In this document: positions 34,555 through 43,973 of the stretch, piece after piece
How the letters are laid out: each line of letters starts with the position of its first letter
Numbering within the stretch: position 1 is the first letter of the stretch
Origin: Phallus indusiatus
Taxonomy: Eukaryota; Basidiomycota; Agaricomycetes; Phallales; Phallaceae
DNA length: 64,000 nucleotides
Assembly: GCA_027605045.1 (NCBI GenBank)
Contig: JAQFWX010000086.1
Coordinates: 86,470-150,469, forward strand
Direction: 5' to 3'
The notes under the pieces: model-generated
The model's input: the letters and a program-made list of their open reading frames with translations, nothing else
Database searches by the model: none
Told to the model about the DNA's origin: nothing
Translations under genes and position numbers: made by a program

Positions 34555-34735
34555 TTCGTACCTTTGCCCGTTTCCTGAGCCGCCGTTCTCTCAGAATCGG
34601 TCACTTTTCCACGAGCCTTCAATATCGGCCTCTACTTTCCTTGCACCAAGTAGGTACTTGATTGAGCACTTAGCCTGTAGCGACAATCGAACCCTTCTCG
34701 TGTTAAAGACACCTGTATTGGTATAGTTTGACGTA
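34555..34735 (-). pseudogene. HxxxD acyltransferase fragment E (exon 1 only)
   Basis: Corresponds to exon 1 of copy A: TTGCCCGTTTCCTGAGCCG at the exon end, then CTCAGAATCGGTCACTTTTC, ACTTGATTGAGCACTTAGCC and TTGGTATAGTTTGACG at the former start. Indels break the frame (for example an extra GTAG near 34650), and exons 2-4 are missing. Its place on the - strand side of spacer 3 marks it as the vanished partner of DUF6534-like copy 4. Fragments D and E share the TTTGACGTAAAA(A)CG start-side variant, so they derive from a common duplicated unit. Confidence 0.6.
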
Positions 34736-35631
34736 AAAACGTCAAGCAATGCCGTCTCAATGCCGTATCGGCGCTCGTTTCAACTTTCCCTTGTTTTCTT
34801 CAAAGCCTGTCGGATCAAACAAAAAAACCATTCGTTGCTTGCCTTCACTAGGAATTTGTTCACATAATCTCGAAGCAGGCTGCGGCATACTCTGATGTTT
34901 ACATTGTTTATTGAATGAGCTGGCAGCGAGACTCCCCGTGTAATTCAGAGCTACCATGCGTCGTCCGGCGCCGGCTTTCACCAATAATTCCGAATTGATC
35001 ACGACTAGAACTCGTTCTGCTCGCCATTACAAGTGAGTCGGCTTCCCCGGGAGTGCGATATAGACGAGGAGGCGAATAACAGCAGCTAGTCCTACGGTTA
35101 GGCCGCATTGTCTGCTCCCCATATGTTAAACATATGTATTGATTTGAAATTTATTCTCTCACATTAATAGCAGCAGCATCATCGTCTATCTTGATGAAAA
35201 TTCCTCTGACATACATATTTGAAGAAAATCGTTTGTGCTTATTGGCCTACAATCATAAAGTTGCCGCATCAATAACCCTCACCCTGAGGCTTCCGGCCCA
35301 TCAATCCATTGGCATTACAAGTCTTTGCATAACGATCAAAACCTTTACCGATATTGATTTTCAACAGTCGAATCACGGGCATTATATCGGGTATTTACGA
35401 CTCACCCGCGATAGCATCGTCATTTTCAATTTTTTGAAAAAAACAACCAAAGAACCGGGTTACAGGAGATGGCAGTGCTTCCACCCAGGTTTACAGTGCA
35501 TGTCAGCCCAGGCTTGACAAGATGGCCGGATTTGAGCTCTTTTTTCAGTTATACTGAAATAATCAAGCCGCGGCTTTGGAAATATATTAAGCGTGCTGCT
35601 GGTGCTACTAAGAGTTCAGTGACACATTCTC
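34736..35631. promoter_or_regulatory. Recurrent spacer 3 (upstream of DUF6534-like copy 4)
   Basis: Close copy of spacer 2 with small indels, for example ACGAGGAGGCGAATAACAGC at 35064-35083 and CTACGGTTAGGCCGCATTG at 35091-35109. Together with fragment E it shows that the duplication unit ran from inside the acyltransferase through the membrane-protein gene. Confidence 0.5.
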
Positions 35632-36829
35632 ATGACAGCAGCAACCGACACGTTTGGAGCCTGGTTCATTGGGACTCAATTTAGCACTGTAGCTTTCGGT
35701 TTCTTACTCCTCCAATGTTGGATATATATCTGGAAAGGGGAGCCACGTGTGCTTAAGCTACTGGTGTCCCTGACATTGTGCATGATACTTAACATTAATT
35801 CATAGAGCCCATACTCATTCTCCTCGCAGGATACTGGGATTCCTTCATATCATCCTAATCTCACATGCTCTTTATCATTACTTGATAACCTCTATCGGTA
35901 ATCCCGAGGTTTTCACCAGTATAGTCTGGTATGTCTCGTCTCGAGTTTCGTTGGTGCTTTTCCCTTGACCAGATCCACCTTCTGCAGGAGTTTCAAAGCA
36001 GAGTCATGGGTATCGGTACGTGGCATATGCGTATCAGTGTGGTGATTCGGCTTCTAATCCATGAAAAGGAAGTAAACATAACACTCTCCCATCTGTTCGT
36101 TTGTCTTTTTATCCAGTGAACTTCAGTAATGTAATTGTCTCTATCAGATTTTACATTTTCAGAATCTACAGCAGTACGTAGTATCATGTCGCTATCTCTC
36201 GCCTGCAATACTCACGGAATTTATTGCTACCAGTAAGAAAAAGCTTTATACTGCCTGGTGTACTAGTGAGTCTCGTACTGGCATATGTAATTTTTCTGAA
36301 ATTTCAATACCTTGCTTGTACTTTAAGCTCTTCCTTGCATTATCGCGCGCCGGTAAGTCATTTTGAAAAGTGGTGGTAAGCGATAAATACTGACATCTAT
36401 ACTTGTGTATCAAATAGCTGTGAACTTCAGTATGCCCTTCAAAACTTTCCAGTATAGCACTAATCATAAGCTAACGTTTATAAGCCGCAAGCGGGATCGT
36501 GTGAGTATCACATCAATCAACTAAAAGCTACCATTTCACTCAGATTCCATCAGAAATGTATCGAAGGGACTCGTTACCACGAACTTAAACGTTATGACAC
36601 GACTGGCGCAAACAGGTCTTTCGCTCGATCTTACAATAGACAGTATCATCATGCTAGCCATGTTCCACTTTTTACACTAGTCGCACCGATATAAAGAGGC
36701 CAGTAGATTTTTCCTCAAACTGAAAAGCTCAAAACCTTCAAATTCATACATATTTTACAGCACACGAAATATACTTTATAAGCTCACGCTATATTCTTTT
36801 GCTTCCGGATCTTTAACAGTCGTGGCCAA

Positions 36830-36843
36830 CATCATAATTCTTG
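36830..36843 (+). repeat. Target-site duplication, left copy (14 bp)
   Basis: CATCATAATTCTTG occurs here and at 42966-42979. In the uninterrupted sister copy 3 the same site (CATCATAATTCTCG, about 33594-33607) occurs once. This marks target-primed insertion. Confidence 0.85.
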
Positions 36844-36994
36844 GACGCGGCTTTACTTCTTACCATCACTTCAAAGTTTTTTCCCACGGTCTGGGAAAAC
36901 GGAAAATTCAGTGAAAAAGTCGTGTATATAGCATCTAGCTTAATTTCTCTTGTCGATTTATCTATCTATAAACTCTTCGCAACTATCTCGACCC

Positions 36995-38653
36995 ATGTCC
37001 GAACCCCCAGGGGGTTCCCAACCAACCCGAGCAAACGCAAGGCCAACATCTGGGAGAACACTTAGACCGAGAAACAACGATGACACGCACAAGCTAAAAA
37101 ATACTCGTGTCATAGATGCCAAAACAGGAATGCAATGGATAACAGACCACCAATCAATATCAGAAGGCCAACTCGATATCCCGGCACTCACAACTGCATT
37201 GCACGACCTGGCACAGATGACTGGCACATTGGACCAATTCAGAGAGGGAATCCATGCCTTTGCATACGTCATATTCTCAGCATATGAAAATCTCAGTCAA
37301 CAGAGACACAGCGAGCAACTAGATTCGGTAAAGGAGTTCTTCGCAAAAACACTGGACGAAACGAAGGAATCAGTACAGCGGGAAATCCATGCTGTACAAT
37401 CCGACCTGCAAAAAAGCCTAGCTGAAAGCATCAAGGAACTGAAGAAGTCAAGCCAACATGCAACCAACATGAGCCCAAACACCTATGCACAGGCCCTGCT
37501 GTCACAAACTAAGACAACACGACAAAGCAATCGAGCTGCCGAACGATGCGAAAGGAATGCAAGACTTCTTACCTTGAAGCCCACTCCCGGACTCCAGTAT
37601 GACCCAACGAAGGACCTGTCAGATGCCGAAATTCTGGAAAAAGCCCGCCTTGCATTAGAAAAGATGGACACTTCATCCTGCCAAGTTACCCCAAACTTCC
37701 TCAGCGCACGCAAAGCTAAATCAGGCACAATTACCTACGAGTTGAACGATCCCAGTGCACTGCAGTGGCTAAGCCAGACAACCCAGAAAAATGACTTCCT
37801 AAATGGTTTCGGTGGCCTGATGGATATGCGGCCCAAGTTCTTCCCAGTCATTGCTGAGCTGACTCCGGTCACCTTCAAGGAAGCTGAAATCGCTGAGATC
37901 CGCACAGTAGAACAGCAAAATGACCTCCCATTACATGCAATCCAAAGGTCAACATGGTTAAAACCAGTCAAGAGGCGGCGGCAGGGTCAAAGGACAGCAC
38001 ACTTACTCCTTGACTTTACGGACCCCAAGGCGGCAAACGAGGCAATCCGACATGGCCTAGTCATCCACGGCAACCGCGTTGAGGTACGGAAGAAGCAGAT
38101 AGAACCCCTACGATGCCTAAAATGCCAGGTCATTCCATCCCATCACCTGGCTATACACTGCAAGCAACTCCATGACCAATGTGGCCAATGCCGAGAGTTC
38201 CACAGAACAAGCCAATGCCCGGTTAGCAACAGCACCCAATATTACTGTGCTAATTGCAAAGTAAACGGTCATGCTGCATGGGACAGAAAATGCCCAATCT
38301 ACTTGAAAGCTGTCAATGACCTCAACACTAAGACACCGGAGAATGACTTCAGATACTTCCCTATACAGGGCCAACTGGAAACATGGGAACGGAACGATGG
38401 CACAGTGGAGATCCCAATCTTAGGCCTGCTGAAAAACACAGCACCGAAACCAGCTTCAGCACGTCGCAGCCACCCACTACGATCATTGTCGGAAGACAAC
38501 AGTCAATCAGCAGAAGTAGCCAACCGAGACAGATCAGACTCACCACTTGAGTTTCCTCCTCTCCCACGATGCCAAAGGACCCGGAAGACCATCAGCAGAC
38601 TGAGGCAGACACTGAAGAGGTTAGCGGTAGAATATCCCGGCAGGCAAAGCTAG
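36995..38653 (+). CDS. LINE ORF1, gag-like zinc-knuckle protein (552 aa)
   Basis: Starts at the first ATG of the frame (MSEPPGGSQPTRANARPTSG); the frame extends upstream to about 36950 without ATG. The N-terminal third is hydrophilic with a predicted coiled coil (SVKEFFAKTLDETKESVQRE, about 37325-37384). From about residue 374 come Cys/His clusters of the CCHC kind: CLKC...HCKQLHDQCGQC, then CPVSNSTQYYCANCKVNGHA and KCPIY, as in gag-like ORF1 proteins that coat element RNA. The C-terminal stretch is Ser/Arg-rich. The stop TAG (38651-38653) is followed at once by the ATG of ORF2 in the same frame. Confidence 0.85.
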   Translation: MSEPPGGSQPTRANARPTSGRTLRPRNNDDTHKLKNTRVIDAKTGMQWITDHQSISEGQLDIPALTTALHDLAQMTGTLDQFREGIHAFAYVIFSAYENLSQQRHSEQLDSVKEFFAKTLDETKESVQREIHAVQSDLQKSLAESIKELKKSSQHATNMSPNTYAQALLSQTKTTRQSNRAAERCERNARLLTLKPTPGLQYDPTKDLSDAEILEKARLALEKMDTSSCQVTPNFLSARKAKSGTITYELNDPSALQWLSQTTQKNDFLNGFGGLMDMRPKFFPVIAELTPVTFKEAEIAEIRTVEQQNDLPLHAIQRSTWLKPVKRRRQGQRTAHLLLDFTDPKAANEAIRHGLVIHGNRVEVRKKQIEPLRCLKCQVIPSHHLAIHCKQLHDQCGQCREFHRTSQCPVSNSTQYYCANCKVNGHAAWDRKCPIYLKAVNDLNTKTPENDFRYFPIQGQLETWERNDGTVEIPILGLLKNTAPKPASARRSHPLRSLSEDNSQSAEVANRDRSDSPLEFPPLPRCQRTRKTISRLRQTLKRLAVEYPGRQS

Positions 38654-41600
38654 ATGAGTTCTGGGCAGCCGATACCAATCCAAACCATTCTTTGGATGAG
38701 TGAAAGACAAGCACTAAACCTAAAAGAGATATCAATATGGCAGCAAAACCTCAACAAAAGCAAAATAGCCCAAAATGATCTCCTACATGCTGCTAACCCC
38801 CGCCGACATCACCTCCTTGCCATACAGGAACCTTACATCAATCCGCATACCAACCTCACCATCTCAAACAGCGCATGGCACCTGGTCTACCCCCATACAC
38901 ATCATGACAACCCAGCCCACTCAAGAGCAATTCTGATGATCAGCAGACAAATCTCCACCGCTGCATGGACAGAGATACCTTTCACTTCACCGGACATGGT
39001 CGGTATAATCCTGCAGACCGATCTGGGCCCCATGCAAATCATCAATGTCTACGTTGATGGCGAAAGTGACACTACTATCGAGAAGTTAGCTGAGCATATG
39101 CAAAAGACAGTGCGCTTGCCGGGGCTACGAATAACCCACCTGCCAGGAGGCCGCCGGGTCCTAATGGATGAGGAGGATGACCTAAACAGATCACTACGCA
39201 AGCACAAGCAAAGCACCTTGGTACTGAAGGAAGACTTACGCAGCTTGTGGTTGGGCGACTTCAACCGACACCACCCAATGTGGGATGAGGAGCGGAACCG
39301 ACACCTCTTCACCTCAGCAAACCTTGACCGCGCACAGAAGCTCTTGGACCTCATCAGTGAATATGACATGCGCATGGCACTCCCAAAGGACATCCCAACA
39401 CTTGAAGCCATGGCCACAAAGAATGAAACTAGACCGGACAACGTCTTCTGCTCAGCAAAAGTGCTCAATGAGATCACACAGTGCAACACAGCACCCACCC
39501 TAAGACCTGCCTCCACGGATCACTACCCAATCCTGACCAATGTCGCAATAACCACCCAGCGCTCCACACCCCGATCCCGCAAGAACTACCGCAAAGTCAA
39601 CTGGGAAGACTTCCACATGGAACTCAAGGGAAGACTCACAACCGAACCCGTCCTACCCATAACCACCGCAGAGGACCTACAAGAAACTGTGCGGCACATT
39701 GAGTCAGCAATCCAGGCCACAATCCAAGAACATGTTCCAGACCTGCAAATCACTATCCACTCCAAACGCTGGTGGAACGAAGACCTGACCAAGGCACGTC
39801 AGAAGCTCCGCAAACTCACCCGCATTCACCTTCAGCGGCGACATACACCAAGTGACCCAGCCCACTGTCAATACCGGAAGGCACGAAACGAATACCCGAA
39901 GCTGATAGCAAAAGCTCAATCGGACCACTGGAGAGAATGGTTAGAGAGAATGGATGAGACGGATGTCTGGAAAGCCAACTACCTGATATCAAGTCCTCCA
40001 ACAGACGGGACTAGACCGCGAATACCACCACTTGAAAAACAAACAGGCCCTGGCAACACTGTCACCGTCCAAACCGATGCAGAGAAGGCAGAAGTGCTGT
40101 CCAATACCTTCTTTCCGAAGCTGAGCCCAATAACCATACCAGAGGAGGAACGCACATACCCTGACCCCAAATTCACCTTCGAGCCCATCACAGACGAACA
40201 GGTCAGCCGCATAATCAGGAAGCTGAAACCACACAAAGCAGTGGGCCCAGACGACTTTCCGAATGCAGTTGTCAAAGAATGCGCCGACCTTCTAATACCA
40301 TACCTAGTGCCGGTGTTCAATGCCATGATTGAGCTTAAAACTTACCCTGCCCACTGGAAGAAATCCATGGTAATAGTTCTTCGAAAACCAGGCCGACCGA
40401 ACTATGCCAACCCGAATGCATACCGACCTATCACACTAGGAAAAACCCTGCCAAAAATCTTATCAGCGTGTGTAACGGAAACCCTTCTACACCAAGCAGA
40501 GAAGCACCACATACTTGCGCATGAACAGTATGGTGGCCGCAATGGTCGTTCCACAGTGGACGCACTCCACAGGGTTGTAGGCTTCATCAAAAAGGCATGG
40601 CGAAGAGGGCTAGTGGTAGCAGGTTTCTTTCTCGACGTTAAAGCTGCATTTCCGAGTGTCACCCCAGGACGCCTGATACACAACATGCGGATGAGAGGTG
40701 TACCCCTAGAGTACACTGATTACATTTCGGAAACGCTGAACGGACGAGTTACCCAACTCACCTTCGACGACTATGTATCGGACCCCTTACCAATTGAAAA
40801 TGGCTGCGACCAAGGAGCACCATCCTCCATGTTTTGTTACGAGGTCTACAACACGCCCCTTGTAGAGGTACCAAAAACAGGACGCAATGAGCTGGGTACA
40901 GGCTTCGCAGATGACGTGGCATACCTGGTAGCTGCTAAGGACTTCCACAAGGCCAATCAGAGACTCAAACGCATGTTTGACGGCCCTGGAGGAGCACGCG
41001 AGTGGGCAGAAGCCCACACATCAACCTTCGAGCTGTCAAAACTCAAGTTAGTTGGTTTCTCAAGACGTCGGCAGCGCAAGAAGCGCAAACAACCAATCCG
41101 GAGGCCCAAGCTAACACTCCGCGACCAAGAAGTGAAACCATCCACAACAGTCAAATATCTGGGAATCATACTTGACCAGGAGCTCCGCTTCAAGGAACAA
41201 CAAGAGCATGCTTATGCAAAGGGTCTGGACTGGGCGATGCAACTACGCCGAATTGCAAGAGTGAAGCACGGAACAGCACCCACCTACGTGAAACGCCTAT
41301 ATAAAGCAGTCGTCGTCCCGAGAGTTCTATATGCAGCCAGCGTCTGGTGTCAGCCTGTTCACAAGAAACCGAACGCCAAAAGACTTACTGGATCAGTCGG
41401 ATTTGCAAGGAAACTTGAGCGCATACAGAGAGCGGCAGCACTAGCCACAACAGGAGCCATGAAAACTACACCAACGGAATCCCTACATGTCCACGCAGAC
41501 ATTCTACCCGCGCACCTTTTATTGAATGAGATGTGTCAGAGGGAAGCCGCAAGGTTAATCAGCTTACCATCACATCATCCCCTACACGAAGATGCGCAAA

Positions 41601-42769
41601 CAAAGGTACAACACCGGAAAGCCCACCCCACACCAATAGAAGCCCTGAGATGTGCATTTGGATGGGACGAAGAGCACACTGAACAGGTCGAGACCTTGCG
41701 CAAGCATCCGACATGGCACCACGGCTTTCACATTAACATAGCCAAGAACGTTGATGAAGGGAAAGCTGTAGATGCCGCAGAACCAAACGCGTTGACAGTC
41801 TACACGGACGGATCAGCAACTGGAGGCAATGTGGGAGCAGCCGCGGTTTCTTACATGGACGGCGTCGAAATTGCAAGCTGGAGCTACAAACTCGGAAAGG
41901 ACACAGATCACACTGTGTTTGAGGCGGAATTGGTAGGAATCAGCCTGGGAATGCATGCTATAGGTCAAATGAATGTTGAAAAGGCAACCATCGCCCTAGA
42001 CAACAAGGCGGCGATATTGGCTTGCACCAGCAGACAGCCCAGACCCGGGCATCACATTGTGGAAATAATCAGCCAGCAGTTCGAAGTCCTCCGCCAACAG
42101 AAGCCAAACATTCAGCTGACGCTGCGCTGGGTACCGGGACACACTGGCATCGAGGGCAACGAGAAGGCAGATCAGAAGGCGAAGGGTGCAACTAGGGACG
42201 AAGTTTCGCACATCAACACTTTGCCTGAACAGTTGAAGCAAGACCTACCAAGAAGTGTAACCACACTGAAAGAGACATACAGGAAATCACTGGCTGAACA
42301 ACACACCATCTCTTTCCGTCGCACAGAGAGATACAGACGCCTGAGAGCCATCGATGAAAGTGCGCCATCACGGCACTTCTGGAAGATGTCACGCGAACTC
42401 GAAAGAAGACGCGCCAGCACACTCATTCAATTACGCACGGGCCACGCTCCCCTCAACGCGCACCTACACCGTATTCAACGGTCTGAATCTCCTACTTGCC
42501 CAAAGTGCGCGGAGAGAAACGAAACAGTCATCCACTTTCTCTTACACTGCCCGGCACATCGAACAGCCAGAGGCGTCATGCGGAAAACCCTCCCATACTA
42601 CCTATTCAACCTGCGCGGCTTGCTCAACAACGAGAGAAGCCTCAACGCCCTCTGGACCTTTCTCGATAGCACAGAGCGCCTAGCTCAACAATTCGGCGCA
42701 CTTGCAACCGGAAATCCTACGCATGCCAGAAAAGCAAAGAAGAACAAAAGAACCCGAACAAGACGCTAG
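38654..42769 (+). CDS. LINE ORF2, endonuclease-reverse transcriptase-RNase H (1371 aa)
   Basis: The polyprotein that nicks the target and copies element RNA. Domains by residue: APE-type endonuclease about 25-300 (AIQEPYIN about 55, GDFNRHHPMW about 200, STDHYPIL about 287); reverse transcriptase about 490-800 (KAVGPDDFPN about 528, NAYRPITLG about 586, LDVKAAFPSV about 660, the active-site FADDVAYL about 750); RNase H about 1045-1175 (VYTDGSATGG, FEAELVGISLGM, DNKAAI, WVPGHTGIEGNEKAD); and a C-terminal zinc motif CPKC...HFLLHC about 1281-1298. The presence of RNase H fits the Tad1/I groups of LINEs found in fungi. All key Asp and Glu residues I looked for are present. The N-terminus begins directly after the ORF1 stop; the endonuclease itself starts about 25 residues in. 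Confidence 0.93.
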   Translation: MSSGQPIPIQTILWMSERQALNLKEISIWQQNLNKSKIAQNDLLHAANPRRHHLLAIQEPYINPHTNLTISNSAWHLVYPHTHHDNPAHSRAILMISRQISTAAWTEIPFTSPDMVGIILQTDLGPMQIINVYVDGESDTTIEKLAEHMQKTVRLPGLRITHLPGGRRVLMDEEDDLNRSLRKHKQSTLVLKEDLRSLWLGDFNRHHPMWDEERNRHLFTSANLDRAQKLLDLISEYDMRMALPKDIPTLEAMATKNETRPDNVFCSAKVLNEITQCNTAPTLRPASTDHYPILTNVAITTQRSTPRSRKNYRKVNWEDFHMELKGRLTTEPVLPITTAEDLQETVRHIESAIQATIQEHVPDLQITIHSKRWWNEDLTKARQKLRKLTRIHLQRRHTPSDPAHCQYRKARNEYPKLIAKAQSDHWREWLERMDETDVWKANYLISSPPTDGTRPRIPPLEKQTGPGNTVTVQTDAEKAEVLSNTFFPKLSPITIPEEERTYPDPKFTFEPITDEQVSRIIRKLKPHKAVGPDDFPNAVVKECADLLIPYLVPVFNAMIELKTYPAHWKKSMVIVLRKPGRPNYANPNAYRPITLGKTLPKILSACVTETLLHQAEKHHILAHEQYGGRNGRSTVDALHRVVGFIKKAWRRGLVVAGFFLDVKAAFPSVTPGRLIHNMRMRGVPLEYTDYISETLNGRVTQLTFDDYVSDPLPIENGCDQGAPSSMFCYEVYNTPLVEVPKTGRNELGTGFADDVAYLVAAKDFHKANQRLKRMFDGPGGAREWAEAHTSTFELSKLKLVGFSRRRQRKKRKQPIRRPKLTLRDQEVKPSTTVKYLGIILDQELRFKEQQEHAYAKGLDWAMQLRRIARVKHGTAPTYVKRLYKAVVVPRVLYAASVWCQPVHKKPNAKRLTGSVGFARKLERIQRAAALATTGAMKTTPTESLHVHADILPAHLLLNEMCQREAARLISLPSHHPLHEDAQTKVQHRKAHPTPIEALRCAFGWDEEHTEQVETLRKHPTWHHGFHINIAKNVDEGKAVDAAEPNALTVYTDGSATGGNVGAAAVSYMDGVEIASWSYKLGKDTDHTVFEAELVGISLGMHAIGQMNVEKATIALDNKAAILACTSRQPRPGHHIVEIISQQFEVLRQQKPNIQLTLRWVPGHTGIEGNEKADQKAKGATRDEVSHINTLPEQLKQDLPRSVTTLKETYRKSLAEQHTISFRRTERYRRLRAIDESAPSRHFWKMSRELERRRASTLIQLRTGHAPLNAHLHRIQRSESPTCPKCAERNETVIHFLLHCPAHRTARGVMRKTLPYYLFNLRGLLNNERSLNALWTFLDSTERLAQQFGALATGNPTHARKAKKNKRTRTRR

Positions 42770-42965
42770 ACACCCTTCTTATCATTTACCCTCAAACCCA
42801 AAATCACACGGCTGAAGCACCTTCTTGAAGGACTGGCCATATCCCGGTAACGGGAACAGATGTTTTAGAATTAATTTACAATATACGAACATACTTAGAT
42901 TACATATATTGTATAATGTCTGACCGGGGGCGACCCTATAGACAATAAACCTGATTAATCATCAT

Positions 42966-42979
42966 CATCATAATTCTTG
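42966..42979 (+). repeat. Target-site duplication, right copy (14 bp)
   Basis: Second copy of CATCATAATTCTTG, followed by TCATGGTGAGC of the interrupted gene. The ATCATC triplets just before it are the element's 3' tail. Confidence 0.85.
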
Positions 42980-43484
42980 TCATGGTGAGCTTTTCCTTCT
43001 CCCCGTCTATACGATTCTCAGGCGAGTCGTTACAGTACTTCAGTAATCTCAATAAGGAGACGATTTCTGGTATTACTTTCATTCTCCCTCACCGTAAGAA
43101 TGTGTTCTTCTCTATAGTAGCCGCTGCTAATTCTAATCGATCAAAGTATATTCCAATTGCCTCCTCGCAATGTGAGTTCGACCATCTTACACATATTCTG
43201 AATATCACATGGTATGCTATAGCCTCAACTCTCGATCACATTTGAGGTCTAGCTACAGTACCGCAAGAGATACCTCCGAGTCTAACGAGTCAAGCAAGCC
43301 CTCCGTAAACATCTTACTGCCTGTTTTCACTGTACCAAAACAGTCCGCCAGTTCGTTCACCAAAGTCTCAGAACATCTCTCACATGGTACATACTCATTC
43401 GGGCTTGGAAGTATGGAGGAGGATTCAACTGGTTCTCAAATACCGGGCCCTAAAGTGAATGTTGACGAAGCTTTTGCTATATGA

Positions 43485-43973
43485 TGAGAAAAATCCTACA
43501 GCACTAATTCCCCTTACCTGAATGTATGTATGAATGTAACAATGTTAAACTCTGAATCCTCACTCTGCTGAATTTTCGACGCCAACAACAATCTCCGAAT
43601 AACTAAACGAAGTTGTTCTTTTTACTAACAAGATTTTGACTTGAAGAGATCTCAAGTTTTCAAATGCGTTGAATTCAAAAGATACCGATATGAAATGTAG
43701 GGGAGCTGAGAGGAGAAATTTGTGAGAACCAAGAAAATCTCAGCCTTATAATTAAACACGCTTTGTACTCGTCATATGGAACCCGGTGTTCGTGCATATA
43801 TGCACGCTAATCTGCAACTAATCTGGCTGCTCCGGCTCAAATACTGACCAGAGGCCCTGGGTTTAGTCTCTTCCCGACAAATCTTCCGAGTTCACTTCGA
43901 TCGGAAGATGCGATTTTTCAATGAAATACTAACTTACGACTAAGCGGATACAGCAATGTGCATTTTGAAAGAC
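43485..43973. other. Intergenic
   Basis: Convergent 3' flanks of DUF6534-like copy 4 and acyltransferase copy C. The first 200 bases repeat the flank of copy 3. No gene. Confidence 0.45.

Larger units (their letters stand above)
36844..42965 (+). mobile_element. Full-length non-LTR retrotransposon (LINE), Tad1/I-like, about 6.1 kb
   Basis: A complete element lies between 14-bp target duplications. It has a 151-bp 5' leader, ORF1 (zinc-knuckle protein, 36995-38653), ORF2 (endonuclease, reverse transcriptase, RNase H and C-terminal Cys/His motif, 38654-42769), a 3' UTR of about 190 bp and a 3' end of ATC triplets rather than poly(A) (about 42957-42970). Both ORFs are open over their whole length and the two flanking duplications are identical, so the copy is probably young and may be competent for movement. 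Base composition and codon use (many CCA, ACA, CAA codons) differ from the neighbouring genes. The exact 3' boundary is uncertain by a few bases because the ATC tail merges with the target duplication. Confidence 0.9.
35632..43484 (+). pseudogene. DUF6534-like membrane protein, copy 4 (split by LINE)
   Basis: The 5' part (35632-36843) begins MTAATDTFGAWFIGTQFST and follows copy 3 exon by exon: FLHIILISHALYHYLI (about 35835-35885), WSFKAESWVS, FSNVIVSIRFYIFRIYS. It continues to the helix before VVANIIIL, with small lesions near 36660-36680 (the FHFF(Y) text is shortened by three bases, then CACCGATATAAAGAGG). The reading frame is cut at 36843 by a 6.1-kb retrotransposon and resumes at 42980 (TCATGGTGAGC, matching TCACGGTAAGT of copy 3). 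The 3' part carries the last exons, NSRSHLRSSYSTARDTS to DEAFAI (stop 43482-43484). Because both halves align well with copy 3, the insertion is probably the main inactivating event and fairly recent. Confidence 0.8.

Noticed and set aside
39049..39516. 155-codon open frame on - inside the LINE
   Set aside because: Antisense shadow of the ORF2 endonuclease region with no family match of its own.
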